Below, in pieces: positions 9,445-20,300 of a stretch of DNA of 64,000 nucleotides; position 1 is the first letter of the stretch; each line of letters begins with the position of its first letter. The notes under the pieces are model-generated. The model worked only from the letters and a program-made list of their open reading frames with translations. It was not told where the DNA came from and ran no database searches. Made by a program: the position numbers and the translations under genes. Source of the DNA: Pirellulaceae bacterium (GTDB lineage Bacteria > Planctomycetota > Planctomycetia > Pirellulales > Pirellulaceae); the NCBI GenBank assembly GCA_026004795.1, contig BPJV01000005.1, positions 310,001 through 374,000 of the forward strand, read 5' to 3'.

Positions 9445-10287
9445 TCAATCGGCAGTAGTTGGCAGGACTGTCAGCTCTGCGGGGCCATGCGGAGAATGAC
9501 GCGCCGCATAACGGCTGAGACATGCAATCGCCGCTCGACCTTCGTCGCCCAAGTCGTAGGTCCATCGATTCACGTACAGATCAACATGTTGCATCAGGAC
9601 GTGATCGGCAAACTCCTGAGCGTACCTACGCATGGTGGGCAAGGCCAACTGAGGATCGTTCTTAGCGTACTCTAAGGACGCGCGCACTGCCTGTTGCAAC
9701 GCGCTGGCTGCTTCCCGGCCAACGCGACGTCGGACTACCAGCCCACCGAGAGGAAGAGGCTGGCCGGTTTCCGTTTCCCATCGTTGCCCAAGATCTTCGA
9801 CCAGGTGGAGTCCTTGCTCCTGCCAGGTGAATCTGCCTTCGTGGATACAAACGCCGAAGTCCGCGTGCCTGGCTTTCAGCCGCGGCATGATCTGGGAGAA
9901 GACGACATGTTCTACTCGTGCCGTTTGAGGGTAGAACAGTTGGAAAAGCAAGGCCGCCGTGGTCCATCGCCCGGGGCAGAGTGCCAGTTGCTCCGGTGAT
10001 TGCGGTTGAGTGTCTGGCCGCGCAGCCAGAAGCAGTGGTCCGACGCCGTAGCCCAAGGCCGATCCGCTGGGGAGAACCCAGATATCTGCCGCCATGTCCA
10101 CTGCCGCCGCGTAGCTGACTTTCGCAGCATCGAGCTGGCCGTTACTCATCCTCTCGTTCAGTTCCTCGATGTCCATCAGTTCAATCTCCAGCTCGACGCC
10201 GGAGGGGTGGACCTGTCCCGTGAGCAGTGCATGAAAGGCGAACGTATCATTGGGACAGGTAGAGATCCCTAAGCGGATTGTTTTCAT
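9445..10287 (-). CDS. mqnD: 1,4-dihydroxy-6-naphthoate synthase
   Basis: MqnD converts cyclic dehypoxanthinyl futalosine to 1,4-dihydroxy-6-naphthoate in the futalosine route to menaquinone. The 280-residue protein has the family N-terminus (LGISTCPNDTFAFHALLTG) and a periplasmic-binding-protein-like fold, with KVSYAAA near residue 61 and GSALGYGVGPLL near 80. The start at 10287 forms an ATGA overlap with the mqnB stop, so the two genes are translationally coupled. A longer frame back to 10347 lies inside mqnB and is unlikely to be used. MqnD acts late in the cytoplasmic part of the pathway; the mqnA and mqnC genes are not in this window. Confidence 0.95.
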   Translation of the reverse strand: MKTIRLGISTCPNDTFAFHALLTGQVHPSGVELEIELMDIEELNERMSNGQLDAAKVSYAAAVDMAADIWVLPSGSALGYGVGPLLLAARPDTQPQSPEQLALCPGRWTTAALLFQLFYPQTARVEHVVFSQIMPRLKARHADFGVCIHEGRFTWQEQGLHLVEDLGQRWETETGQPLPLGGLVVRRRVGREAASALQQAVRASLEYAKNDPQLALPTMRRYAQEFADHVLMQHVDLYVNRWTYDLGDEGRAAIACLSRYAARHSPHGPAELTVLPTTAD

Positions 10288-10961
10288 CGTGCTATCTCTT
10301 GCAAAAACAGGTCTGCTACCGCCATCAACGCTCCCTGAATATCCCAATTGGCCTTATCTCGATCTCCCGCTCTGTTGGATATTCCTCGCCAGATGCGTAG
10401 GGGTACGTTGGCTAGCCGGCACGCTGCCGCTACGGCGAAACCTTCCATGTCCTCAGCGATTGCCCCTGGAAACCAGCGTAAACGGCGAAGGGCATCGGCT
10501 GCACTGTCAGAGCAACTACACGCGGTAAGAAGGAGCCGCTGGTCGTCGAGGCAATGGCTTGTTCGCGGTCGGTTGTCGATCGCGCGTGCACCGCGCCTAG
10601 GCGAACTCAGATCCAGCACGTCGCCAAACGGGCAATCCTGGTCCCATTGGTGATAGCCCAGTTTGCTCGCAGGCTGAAAAAGCTCTCCCTCCCCGACGCC
10701 GATGCCGTAACATCCGACGGCATCGAACTCCCACGCCGAACCGATCATCACCTCATCCCGCAGGCTACCGGCAATACCGATGAGGAATACCGCCGACGGA
10801 CGCATGCGATCGACGAGTTGAGTGGTGCGTGCCGCCGCCACGATGGGCCCAAAGCCGCATACCTCTAGGGTGATTCCAGTACCGGCGAAGCGAGGTGCTA
10901 GAATCGAAAGTTCCCTAGGGGTAGGGACCAAGACGAGTTCGTTCCGGTTTTCGGTGGGCAA
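10284..10961 (-). CDS. mqnB: Futalosine hydrolase
   Basis: MqnB removes hypoxanthine from futalosine, giving dehypoxanthinyl futalosine. The 225-residue protein has nucleoside-phosphorylase-fold features: GFGPIVAAARTTQLVD, AVFLIGIAGSLRDE and the late AEDMEGFAVAAACRLANVPL, which holds the conserved acidic and methionine residues of the active site. GISNRAGDRD near the C-terminus is typical of the family. The start appears to be TTG at 10961, as no ATG or GTG lies nearby; the upstream Shine-Dalgarno is weak. It overlaps mqnD by four bases. Adjacent mqnB and mqnD argue that this organism uses the futalosine menaquinone route. Confidence 0.93.
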   Translation of the reverse strand: MPTENRNELVLVPTPRELSILAPRFAGTGITLEVCGFGPIVAAARTTQLVDRMRPSAVFLIGIAGSLRDEVMIGSAWEFDAVGCYGIGVGEGELFQPASKLGYHQWDQDCPFGDVLDLSSPRRGARAIDNRPRTSHCLDDQRLLLTACSCSDSAADALRRLRWFPGAIAEDMEGFAVAAACRLANVPLRIWRGISNRAGDRDKANWDIQGALMAVADLFLQEIAR

Positions 10962-11092
10962 TGGTGGATCTCGGGTTCCGCTAGGGCATCTAGTGTTTCG
11001 ACCTTGGTTGAATCATGGAAGGAGCAACCCCCCTTTGTTCAGAAAACTCGAAGGTGTTTTTTTCCGCCCCGAGGGATGCCGCTGGGTAGCGG

Positions 11093-11716
11093 TTAGCGGA
11101 TCGCCGCGAGTATCTTTTCCACCTCCAGGCGTTTCCGATAGTCGGGGTCACTATGGGCGAAGCGAACGATTCCGTCAGTACCGATGATGTAAACGGCAGG
11201 CACCGGAAGAGCATTGTGCGAGTGTCCTGACGCTTTTTTCAAATCGATTCCCATACCCTTGTATCGCTGGAGCGTTGGATCATCGACGCGAAAGGCCAGC
11301 CCGAAGCCAGAAATCACGTCGACATCGGAATCGGAGTAAATGGGAAAGGGGATCGCATTCTCCTCCACGTGTTGCATGGAAACCTCTGGAGCGTCAGGGC
11401 TGATGCCGACCAATTCATATCCCTGCTCCTTGATCTGCGGATAAGCTTTGATCAACTGCTGGGTATGGCGAGTGCAGAACGGGCACCAACTTCCTCGATA
11501 GAAAACCAAGATTACCGGTTTGTCCCGGTACAGAGAGGACAAGGTGACTTTGTTTCCGTGCAGATCAAGGAGCACACCCTCGGGGGCCTTTGCGCCAACG
11601 CTTAATGGTTTAGCTGACTGTGCATCGGGCGCAATCCGGGGGGATTGGCCATAACTTGTCGCCACCATGCAAACCAACGCCGTACCAATAAAGATGCGTA
11701 CTGATAGGTTCGTCAT
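11093..11716 (-). CDS. Secreted peroxiredoxin-like (AhpC/TSA) protein
   Basis: This exported thioredoxin-fold protein has 207 residues. A signal peptide (about 5-23, IFIGTALVCMVATSYGQ) precedes an AhpC/TSA domain with FYRGSWCPFC. Cysteines 78 and 81 form a CxxC, more like the PRX-like2 or thioredoxin-linked subgroup than a classical 2-Cys peroxiredoxin. It probably reduces peroxides or disulfides outside the cytoplasm. ATG 11716 is preferred over the longer frame because the signal peptide starts there and GGGAAG lies just upstream. It is the last gene of the five-gene minus-strand run and sits 86 bases after the DUF1080-SGNH gene, where a thiol oxidoreductase could protect or mature the c-type cytochromes (inference). 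Confidence 0.9.
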   Translation of the reverse strand: MTNLSVRIFIGTALVCMVATSYGQSPRIAPDAQSAKPLSVGAKAPEGVLLDLHGNKVTLSSLYRDKPVILVFYRGSWCPFCTRHTQQLIKAYPQIKEQGYELVGISPDAPEVSMQHVEENAIPFPIYSDSDVDVISGFGLAFRVDDPTLQRYKGMGIDLKKASGHSHNALPVPAVYIIGTDGIVRFAHSDPDYRKRLEVEKILAAIR

Positions 11717-11802
11717 TTTTTTCTTCCCATAAGTTCCCCTGCGTGATCCTACCAGCAAAGGTAGTACTCGATGGACTGAGGCGGAAGAAGCTCCCTTTTC
11801 CC

Positions 11803-13263
11803 TCACCTCCCATCTCGCAACAACGAGGGTGATGGCGGTTGCTGCGGTCGGGCCGGAGGAAGCACGCCCGTTTGTTCGATAGCCGCCACCACGCGTTCGG
11901 CCAAGCGGCGGTACCCTTCCGGTGAGAAGTGCACGTTGGCCTGTAGTTGCAAGTGAGGGATTTCATTCTTGACAAAATGAAAGTGGTCGTCGATGGGGAT
12001 GTTCGCCTGGCGCATGATACGTTCGGCGATGGCGTTATATTTCTCAGCATCGCCAACCGCTCTTCCTTGGGCCCCGGGTGGGACCGGCGTGGTGTTGCGC
12101 CAGATGAGTTTGGCACCGGTTTTCTGCAGCCGCCGGACGATCTCGCGCAGGTTTTCTTCGTACTCTTCCGGGGGAACCTGCTGATGGGAGGTGGGGGAAG
12201 TGGGGGCCGCGAGATTTTCCCCATTGGGGCCCAGGTATTTCAGGTCATGAAGACCGAAGTTGAAATGGATCACGTCCCACTGGCCATCTCCCAGCCACCG
12301 GTCGAGCTCTTGAACGCCTTTGGTCGTAGGACCGCAATTGGTAAGCGGGCGATGTACATTGGCTCGACCATGTAACATCTCGCGCACCGCGACGGTGTAT
12401 CCGATCGAAATGGAATCGCCAATGAGCAAGATCCGGGGAAGACCTGGAACATCCTCAATCGGCTGCATCGCCGGATTACGAGGGCGACGCTGGGCGGGCG
12501 AAGGATTTGCTGGAGGAACGTTGGCGACTGCGGGCGTTGCCACCTCGGTTGGCTGGTCGAGGATGGGGGCCGACGTCGTCTCGTCCGCCATGCCAGGAGG
12601 CAGCTCGAGAATGCGGATCTTGCGGAAATGGATTTCCGCCCCTTCGGATTCCAGACACAAGTAGCCTTTGCGCAGCGATGCTTCGCGGATGCCGTTGACG
12701 AAGCGGCCATTGACCGCCAGCTTGACCGTTCCATCCACCGCCACTACCAGATAGTGATTCCACTGGCCGGCCCCGAGACACCGATTTTCTAAGCTTCGGC
12801 TCCGTTGTCCGCGAGGATTGTCCGGAATGGCCGACATGCCTCCCGCACCAAACAGCTCGCCGTGGACGTAAGCAATGGGCGCCGGGGAACCGTCAGCCCC
12901 GCGGTGTTGGTTCACCCAGTCCAGTTCCAGCATCTGCACTTCCAGGCCCATGGGCAGTCGCGACGGTTGTGGACGAGCATCGCTCCATAGAAAAATGCCT
13001 GAATTCCCTCCTGGCTCCATATGTCGCCATTCGATCTCCAGCAAGAAATTCTCATACTGCCGCTCGCTGCGCATCACTCCGATCGGCTTCCCCGTGCATA
13101 CGAGCAGTCCGTCTCGTACCGACCAGGTATCGGGCTCGGTGTTGACGTTGACCCAGCCCGAAAGATCGCGCCCATTGAATAAATCTCGCCACTGCCATTG
13201 TTCCCCGCGGGCAACCAAGGTGCCGATCAGAACCATCAGCAGCGATCCCAGCAGCTGTCGCAT
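11803..13263 (-). CDS. DUF1080 domain fused to an SGNH/GDSL hydrolase
   Basis: This secreted protein of about 486 residues has two catalytic-type domains. A signal peptide ([20 protein letters not shown]) leads into a DUF1080 jellyroll ([46 protein letters not shown]). A Pro/Ala-rich linker follows, then an SGNH hydrolase from about residue 280. The nucleophile block is intact ([12 protein letters not shown]), as are FNFGLHDLK and the C-terminal HFSPEGY with the catalytic histidine. The pairing suggests removal of an ester decoration and processing of a modified sugar by one protein. ATG 13263 matches the start of the signal peptide; the frame extends 14 codons further without merit. The gene is part of the five-gene minus-strand run. 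Confidence 0.9.
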   Translation of the reverse strand: MRQLLGSLLMVLIGTLVARGEQWQWRDLFNGRDLSGWVNVNTEPDTWSVRDGLLVCTGKPIGVMRSERQYENFLLEIEWRHMEPGGNSGIFLWSDARPQPSRLPMGLEVQMLELDWVNQHRGADGSPAPIAYVHGELFGAGGMSAIPDNPRGQRSRSLENRCLGAGQWNHYLVVAVDGTVKLAVNGRFVNGIREASLRKGYLCLESEGAEIHFRKIRILELPPGMADETTSAPILDQPTEVATPAVANVPPANPSPAQRRPRNPAMQPIEDVPGLPRILLIGDSISIGYTVAVREMLHGRANVHRPLTNCGPTTKGVQELDRWLGDGQWDVIHFNFGLHDLKYLGPNGENLAAPTSPTSHQQVPPEEYEENLREIVRRLQKTGAKLIWRNTTPVPPGAQGRAVGDAEKYNAIAERIMRQANIPIDDHFHFVKNEIPHLQLQANVHFSPEGYRRLAERVVAAIEQTGVLPPARPQQPPSPSLLRDGR

Positions 13264-13339
13264 CACCAAACTCCGAGTTGGAATCAAAGTGTCTCGGTGC
13301 ACCAATACGAAAAACGATCCGTGGAATGGAGCAGGACAA

Positions 13340-14755
13340 TCAACCAGTTATCAACTTGGGATGGAACCGCCCCTCGTTGATGGTGGGGCGTTCAATGCGG
13401 CCCTTGTGGTCGAAGGTAAGTTTCATGTTATCCAGTCCGAGAAGCCAGAGGATCGAGGCATGGATGTCCTTGACATGCATCTTGTCCTCGACGGCGTACA
13501 GCCCAAGTTCGTCCGTGGCGCCAATCGTCTGGCCGCCTCGAACCCCACCGCCGGCCATCCACATGGAAAATCCGGTCGGGTTGTGATCTCGCCCGTCCCC
13601 TTTCTCGCTCATCGGAGTTCTACCGAATTCGCCTCCCCAGATGACGAGTGTGGAATCGAGCAGTCCGCGGGCCTTGAGGTCGGTCAGCAGGGCGGCTACC
13701 GGTTGGTCCATCGAACGGCACATCCGCGCGTGGTTGCTTTCGATCTTGGAATGCGAATCCCACTTGCTTCCCGAACCGCTATACAATTGAACGAATCGTA
13801 CACCACGCTCCACCAGCCGTCTGGCTAGCAAGCAGGTTGTCCCGAAGGGGCGTGTGGCGGCGTTGTCCAGCCCGTACAAACGGTGGGTATACTCGGATTC
13901 CCGGCTGAGGTCGACCGCTTCCGGAGCCTCCGCTTGCATGCGAAAGGCCAGCTCGTAACTGCGAACTCGTGCCTCCAGTTCTGACTGTTGCGGGTACCTT
14001 TGCGCGTAGTGACGATTGAATTGCTGCAATAATTCTGCCTTGGCATGCACTCGGCTAATGCTCACGCCGTCCGGAGTTTTCAAATGCGCGATCGGCTCAG
14101 CCTGGTCGGCACGCAGCAAGACGCCTTGATGGGTGGCCGGAATAAAGGCGCTGCCCCAATTGCGGGGGCCGTTGGTAGGCTGGGTCGCACTGTCGCACAT
14201 GACCACAAAGCCGGGAAGGTTTTCGTTTTCCGTGCCCAGTCCGTAATGTACCCACGATCCTAGCGAGGGACGTCCGGCGACGTTGATGCACGTGTTCATC
14301 TGGCAAACGCCGCCAGAGTGGTTGATACCATCGGTCCAGCAGGAGCGAAGCACGCAGAGGTCGTCCATGTGTTCGCTAATGTGCGGGATCCAGTCCGATG
14401 CCCACAGGCCGCTTTGGCCGCAACGTCGCCACTTGCGCGGGGAGGCGAGCAGGGGAGCACCCTTCTCCCCCATCGCCGTTATCGGCTCTTTGAAGCTCTT
14501 GGGCAGAGGTTGCCCGGCCAGGCGATTGAGCAACGGTTTGGGGTCCAACAAATCGATATGGCTGGGGCCACCCTCCATGAACAACCAGATAACCGATGTT
14601 GCCCGTGGTGGGTGATGCAGTTCGCCGCGTAGCTCGCGTTGCAGCAGCCATGGTAGGGCGACCGAGCCCAGCCCCATGGCACTACTGCGAAGCCACTGCC
14701 GGCGATTCCAGGGATTTTTGCCTGCCAACTGTTGGTTACCATGGTGCAGGTCCAT
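13340..14755 (-). CDS. DUF1501 protein with twin-arginine signal
   Basis: DUF1501 proteins are planctomycete-enriched members of the alkaline-phosphatase/sulfatase-like fold; their reaction is not established. The 471-residue product begins with a twin-arginine signal ([20 protein letters not shown], about residues 17-36). It carries [18 protein letters not shown] with the probable metal-binding Asp/His residues, [23 protein letters not shown] and a C-terminal [13 protein letters not shown]. It lies 19 bases downstream of the DUF1549/DUF1553 cytochrome gene, its standard partner in this phylum, and the two are almost certainly co-transcribed and act together outside the cytoplasmic membrane. 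Confidence 0.93.
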   Translation of the reverse strand: MDLHHGNQQLAGKNPWNRRQWLRSSAMGLGSVALPWLLQRELRGELHHPPRATSVIWLFMEGGPSHIDLLDPKPLLNRLAGQPLPKSFKEPITAMGEKGAPLLASPRKWRRCGQSGLWASDWIPHISEHMDDLCVLRSCWTDGINHSGGVCQMNTCINVAGRPSLGSWVHYGLGTENENLPGFVVMCDSATQPTNGPRNWGSAFIPATHQGVLLRADQAEPIAHLKTPDGVSISRVHAKAELLQQFNRHYAQRYPQQSELEARVRSYELAFRMQAEAPEAVDLSRESEYTHRLYGLDNAATRPFGTTCLLARRLVERGVRFVQLYSGSGSKWDSHSKIESNHARMCRSMDQPVAALLTDLKARGLLDSTLVIWGGEFGRTPMSEKGDGRDHNPTGFSMWMAGGGVRGGQTIGATDELGLYAVEDKMHVKDIHASILWLLGLDNMKLTFDHKGRIERPTINEGRFHPKLITG

Positions 14756-14774
14756 TTTGCCGCCCTTTCCACGA

Positions 14775-17324
14775 TCAATCGACGTATAAAAACTGGTTCG
14801 TATTCAGCAGCACGTGGCAGAAGTCCGCCAGACGCTGGCGAATCTTGTCTTCATCCGCGGGAGCACGCAATCCGTCATGAACAAAATGTTGCGCCGCCAT
14901 CAACTCCTCGACCGGTGGAAGGCGTCCCCAAGTGAGCAAGAATGCCTGCTCGACTGCTCGCTCCCAATCGTCGGGACCGACTTCCTGTAGGATCCGTTCT
15001 GCCATAGCATGAGCTTGCTCCAAGGGGAAATCACCATTGAACAGCAACAGGGCTTGCAGCGGCGTGGTGGTCGCGTCGCGAACGGCCACACTATGCAAAC
15101 CGTTGGCCATGTCGAACCCGTGCAAAAAGGTGTCGTTGCGATTGCGGAATTGTTTAACGTAGATCGACCGGCGGGCGGCGGAGTGGTCGACACTTGGCCC
15201 ACCCAACTGTGGCTGCAGCCGGCCGCTAGCAACCAACATGGCATCACGGATTTGCTCGGCCCGCAAACGGCGCACCCTCCATCGCCACAGCCATTGTTCT
15301 TGCGGATCGATACGAGCCATCTGATCGGCTTGCGGGTGTACGGCTGACTGTTGCCATGTGGCCGACATGAGGAGCATTTTGTGCAGTCGTTTGAAACGAC
15401 CACCGTGCTTCACAAAATCTCGCACCAACCAATCGAGCAGCTCGGGGTGCGTGGGGGGAGAACCCTGGGCGCCAAAGTCGTTGGGACTGTCTACCAGACC
15501 GCGTCCGAAGTGATGCTGCCAAAGGCGATTGACGATCACCCGGCCGGTCAACGGGTTGTGCGGGGAAGTGATCCAGCGAGCGAGCATGGTACGTCTACCC
15601 GTCGTTCCCTCGCGCAGTTGTCCTGCCGGAGCAGTCGCCTCGGCCAGTAAAGTCTCCCCGATCGCGGTTCCCTCCAAAACGCTGAGAAAACCAGGTGCGA
15701 TCGGCCGCCGAGCTGGGTCATCGGGGATGGTGGTGGGGGTAAGAATGCCTTCAAAATCGCTGACCGTCATCAGCGGTGGCAAGGGGGATGGTTTCAAGTG
15801 GTTGAACTTGGCCAACTCTTGTTGCAGTTGTTCGTACTTGGCCTTGTCCTCCTTGCTCATGCTCTTCAACGGGCCACCACCTTCTTCTTCGAACTGCCGT
15901 TCCACAAGGTACGCCATCTGTTGTTGCCACGAGGTGCGATCTGCCCGCGGCATGTGGAAGCAGGCTTGAATGTCCACAGGAAACTTGTCGACCGTGTCGC
16001 GCCACTTGCGGTCGTGGTACGGTTGCACCAGGTCATCGATTTGTTGACGGATCTCCCGCGTTGCTTCTAGCCACGGCTGCAGTCGCCGTTCGTATTCTTC
16101 CATCTGATCGTGCGTCGCAGCGACCTGGTCGTCTCTCCAGAGCATAGGTTCGAAAAAGGCGCGGAGGCGATAATAGTCCTCTTGCAGAATCGGGTCGAAT
16201 TTATGATCGTGGCAGCGGGCACAAGCCATGCTCAAACCGAAAAAAACGTCACCGACGACATCGGTCGTCTCGTTCATGATGTCGTTCCAGTGGTTTCGGG
16301 CATCGCGCTGGTTGTACTCGTAGATCCCCAATCGCAGGAATCCGGTCGCGGTCAATGCAGCGGGATCCTGTGCGGCTAGTTCATCGCCGGCCAGTTGTTC
16401 CAGAACGAAACGGGCGAATGGCTTGTCCTCGTTGAAGGAAGTTATCACGTAGTCGCGGTACCGCCAGATGTGTGGACGATAGGCGTCCGCTTTCCACCCA
16501 TCCGATTCGGCATAGCGAACGAGATCCAGCCAGTACCTTCCCCAATGTTCACCGTAACGAGGGTCATCGAGCAGTTTATCGATGAGATGCTCCCACGCAT
16601 CCTCCGCGGGGTCATGGACCACAGCCGCAATCTCCGCTGGCGTTGGCGGTACCCCCAACAGATCGAAATAAGCACGCCGCACCAACGTCCACCGGTCAGC
16701 CGGCGGCGCGGGAGTAATGCCGTGCTCCTGCATCTTCGCGTAAACAAAACGATCGATGGGCGTACGCGACCAGGAATCGCCGGCCACGTCGGGCGGGGGA
16801 GCGGTACTCAGCGGCTGCATGGCCCACCAGTCCGATGCCGATTTCGTCTTGCCATCACCGTGCAACACCGCACTCGCCTTGGGCCACACGGCACCCCCTT
16901 TCAACCATCGGCCGATCTGTTCCACGGTGCGCGTGTCGAGCGGTCGATCCGGAGGCATCTCGGGGCCTTCATACCGCAGAGCTTGCAGCAACAGACTCTG
17001 CTCGGGATGCTCCAGATCGATAGCGGGGCCAGAATCTCCCCCGCGCAGCAGGAACTCCAGTGAATCGACGCGCAGATTTCCTTCCTGCTTTCTTTCTCCA
17101 TGGCAACGCACGCATTTGTTCACCAAGGTGGGACGCACGGCCAACTCGAACAGTCGCTCCATGGCGGCGTTGTCGGCCCGTAAGGGGGCTGCCACAGCAG
17201 TGGTCAAGCAGAGAAACAGGATGGGAACGATCCACCAGTCGACAAGGGGTTCCCCCGCCGAGAGGAAGGGGTGGAATCTGCCTCGCCCCGTGCTTCTTCT
17301 CTGAGGGTTTCGTCTCCCAGCCAT
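14775..17324 (-). CDS. PSCyt1-DUF1549-DUF1553 cytochrome c-domain protein
   Basis: This is an 849-residue exported protein. After an N-terminal hydrophobic segment (about 31-48) comes a PSCyt1 c-type cytochrome domain with the haem site CVRCH at residues 71-75 and the distal EMPPD motif. DUF1549 follows (TPIDRFVYAKMQEHGI through HWGRYWLDLVRYAESDG) and holds a second haem-type motif, CARCHDH. DUF1553 makes up the C-terminal half (RWITSPHNPLTGRVIVNRLWQ, THPELLDWLVRDFV, LLMSATWQQS). Proteins of this build are abundant in planctomycetes and are thought to pass electrons from extracytoplasmic oxidation of complex carbon; no reaction is proven. It is flanked by the PVC-type cytochrome (27-base gap) and DUF1501 (19-base gap). 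Confidence 0.94.
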   Translation of the reverse strand: MAGRRNPQRRSTGRGRFHPFLSAGEPLVDWWIVPILFLCLTTAVAAPLRADNAAMERLFELAVRPTLVNKCVRCHGERKQEGNLRVDSLEFLLRGGDSGPAIDLEHPEQSLLLQALRYEGPEMPPDRPLDTRTVEQIGRWLKGGAVWPKASAVLHGDGKTKSASDWWAMQPLSTAPPPDVAGDSWSRTPIDRFVYAKMQEHGITPAPPADRWTLVRRAYFDLLGVPPTPAEIAAVVHDPAEDAWEHLIDKLLDDPRYGEHWGRYWLDLVRYAESDGWKADAYRPHIWRYRDYVITSFNEDKPFARFVLEQLAGDELAAQDPAALTATGFLRLGIYEYNQRDARNHWNDIMNETTDVVGDVFFGLSMACARCHDHKFDPILQEDYYRLRAFFEPMLWRDDQVAATHDQMEEYERRLQPWLEATREIRQQIDDLVQPYHDRKWRDTVDKFPVDIQACFHMPRADRTSWQQQMAYLVERQFEEEGGGPLKSMSKEDKAKYEQLQQELAKFNHLKPSPLPPLMTVSDFEGILTPTTIPDDPARRPIAPGFLSVLEGTAIGETLLAEATAPAGQLREGTTGRRTMLARWITSPHNPLTGRVIVNRLWQHHFGRGLVDSPNDFGAQGSPPTHPELLDWLVRDFVKHGGRFKRLHKMLLMSATWQQSAVHPQADQMARIDPQEQWLWRWRVRRLRAEQIRDAMLVASGRLQPQLGGPSVDHSAARRSIYVKQFRNRNDTFLHGFDMANGLHSVAVRDATTTPLQALLLFNGDFPLEQAHAMAERILQEVGPDDWERAVEQAFLLTWGRLPPVEELMAAQHFVHDGLRAPADEDKIRQRLADFCHVLLNTNQFLYVD

Positions 17325-17351
17325 CGTACTGTCTCCTCGTCGTTCACACGA

Positions 17352-20300
17352 TCAATTCTCAATGCCCAGAAAACTTCCCGCAGACGTTCGGAGGCGAATT
17401 GCTTCGGGAAGCTCTCGAGCATCGACCCGGACCACCAACGAATGTCGCCCGGCTGTCGCCGGAATCTGGAATCGAACTCGACCTGGCTTGCCATCGTCAG
17501 CAGCCGCCTTGACCGCCTGGCCATCCACCCACAGTTGAGCGTTCCGAGGTCCCTCGATGTCTAGAGTCACTTCGGCCATTTGTGCCCACTGAATCCTTGC
17601 TCGCAGGTACACAGTAACCAAAGCGATGTTGACCGGTTGCTCCGTCATCTTCTCCACGTCATGACGCGGTATGGAGCCGTCGACTAGCGTTGGATACCGC
17701 TGCCATCCTTGCTGCTGCTCGCCCTGAACAATACGTTGAATCCCCTGTTGTTCGAGGCGGTGGGTACCGGCCAAGATTTCCACTTCCCGCGCTACATCAC
17801 GTCGGCTGGCATCGAAGGGACCGGGACGGCCAAGTTCACTGAGAAAACGCAGCAGGTCTGCCCGTTGTTGGTCAGACAAACGGTCCATGACGCCCTGGGG
17901 CATCAGCGAGCCGCCCATCTTCGTGGCCACGATGTCTTGGGTGGGTACGGTGAGCAGGCGATTCTCCGCATCGCGCAGGACCAGTTTTTCATTATCCTGC
18001 GTCACCAGAATACCGTTAAGAATCTGGTCGTCTTCCGTGACGATGGTCAATGCATGGAAGCCTTCCTTGATCTTTTCGTTGGGCAGCACCAACGACTCGG
18101 CGATGTAGTCGATCGGCGCACTGGCTCCGATACTGGATAAATCCGGTCCGACCTCACCTCCAATCCCTCCGATGGCGTGGCATTTGGTACAGGCCAAATC
18201 TTCCCGGCGGTAGATGAACTCGCCTCGATGCGGATCCGCATGTTCTGCTTGTGCCACCAATTGCTTGATGCGATCCGGTGTCCACGCGACGTGCAGATCG
18301 TCCTGCATCAGGCTTTCGGCCGCCGCCAACAACTCCGGTTCCTCTCGGTTGGTCTCTCGCAATACGTCCCACAAGGCCACCTGTGCATCGGGAGGAAGTT
18401 GGACGTGGGGCAGGTTCTCCGCCACGACTCGCCCGACGCCACGATTGGCCAGCGCTGCCCGCCAGATCCGTGTGGCTTCGTCGCGCGTAGGAGGAGTGGT
18501 CATCAGTTCGAGCAACTGCGTTACTCCGGCCGTCGCATCGATGCTGGCCAGGGCGGCGGCCGCCTCGCCACGAGTTCGCCATGGCAAATTGTCGTCCTGG
18601 CCGAGCGCTCGTAGTGTTTGCGCCGCCGGTTGGCCAATTTGCCGTAGCGCGGAGATTGCACGCGAGGCAGCGCCCGATTGCTCAACCGCGTCACGATGCA
18701 CTCGATCGCGAAGCGCCGGAATGGCTGCAGCAAGCTTCCATTGACCGGCCAAGTCGACGGCGGCGAGGCGCACGTCGACCTCTGGATGGCGTAACAGCGA
18801 CAGCAGGCGGGATCGATCCTGTGGATGCAAACGGCGCATACGGCTGGCCATCTGCAGTGCTGTCAGGACCCGGAGCGTGGCGGCAGGTGACAGCTCTCCG
18901 TCGACCGCATGACGAAATAGTACCTCGAGCTCATCTTTTCCACCCACTTTGCCCAGCAATTCAATCCACGGGCCACTCCCTTCAAAATCGAGTTGGCCGC
19001 GCGCCAGGCGGGTGGCGACGTAATCACGCGATCGCTCAGGAGGCAGTGAAGTGAAAATCACCTCGACGTGCTTCGGCGCCAGTTCCTCCACCCGCTGGGG
19101 ATGGTCCCGCAGTTCCTCCATGAGCACATCACTCAATTCGTTCAAGGTCAACCACAGGGCATAGTCGATGAACCGGTCGACGGGGGAATCGAGGGCCTGC
19201 AAGGCCACACGCACCGCGTCCCACTGCGGCAGCTTGCCTAATGCTCGTACCGCCTCCAAGCGGACGCGCGGATGTGGATCTGCAACGAGCCGTCGCAATC
19301 GTGTGAGTGCTGCGGACGGTTCAATCGATGCCCCATCATCCGGCGCATCGATCCAGTCGCTCAAGACTCGGACGGCCGCAGCGCGAATCCGCCCGTCGCT
19401 AGCCTGGAACACCATGTCCAGTAAATCGACATCCGCGACCAGTAGGGATTGCTTCAGCCACAGTGCAGCTAGCAACGCCTCCGAGTTTTGGGCATGTTGC
19501 TGGACCCAAGCGTCCAACAGGGGAAGTACCGCCGTTCCTCGCTCGGTGAGAATGCGTCGCGTTTGCTCCCGGGCGAATCGATCGTCGCTGATCAATTTGT
19601 CCAAGAGCTGGTCGGTGGGGTGATCCACGAGCCGCGTCGCGGCCGCGGTGGCGTGTGGATTCCCTTTCCAAGCAACGCGCCAGATTCTGCCATGCCATCG
19701 ATCGCGACGGGGGTCACGAAAATCGACTTCGCCGTGGTTGATGATGGGATTGGACCAGTCGGCAATGTACAGCGCTCCATCGGGTCCTTGCTTGACGTCG
19801 ATGGGGCGGAACGTCGGCTCGTTGGTGCGCAATAGATCCGCAAGTTGTTCGGTGACAAAACCTGCCCCTTGTTCGCTCAGTCGCATACGCACGATACGGT
19901 TCGCCCGAAAATCGCAAGTGATCAAGTTACCCTGCCATTCTTGAGGAAACGAATTGCCCTGGATGATCTCTAGCGAGGCGAACTTCGGCCACTTGCCAGG
20001 ACTGATCAAATCCAGTTCGCGGCGGGCATGCGGAGTCGGGCGAAACATGGCGCCGGGAAAGGCATAAGCGACTCCATCGAACCCGGCACCATCGGTCAGG
20101 AATGATTGGCCGAATCGATCCAATTGGTGTCCCCACGAATTCCATAGCCCTTGGAAAAACACTTCCATGCGCAGGCTGCGAGGGTCGAAGCGGAAGCCCC
20201 CGCCGCCTTTCAACCGGATGACGCCATGGGGTGTTTCGATGTCACTGCGCGTGTACACCGACTGGTTCATGTACAGGCAGCCATCGAGCCCCCACCGCAG

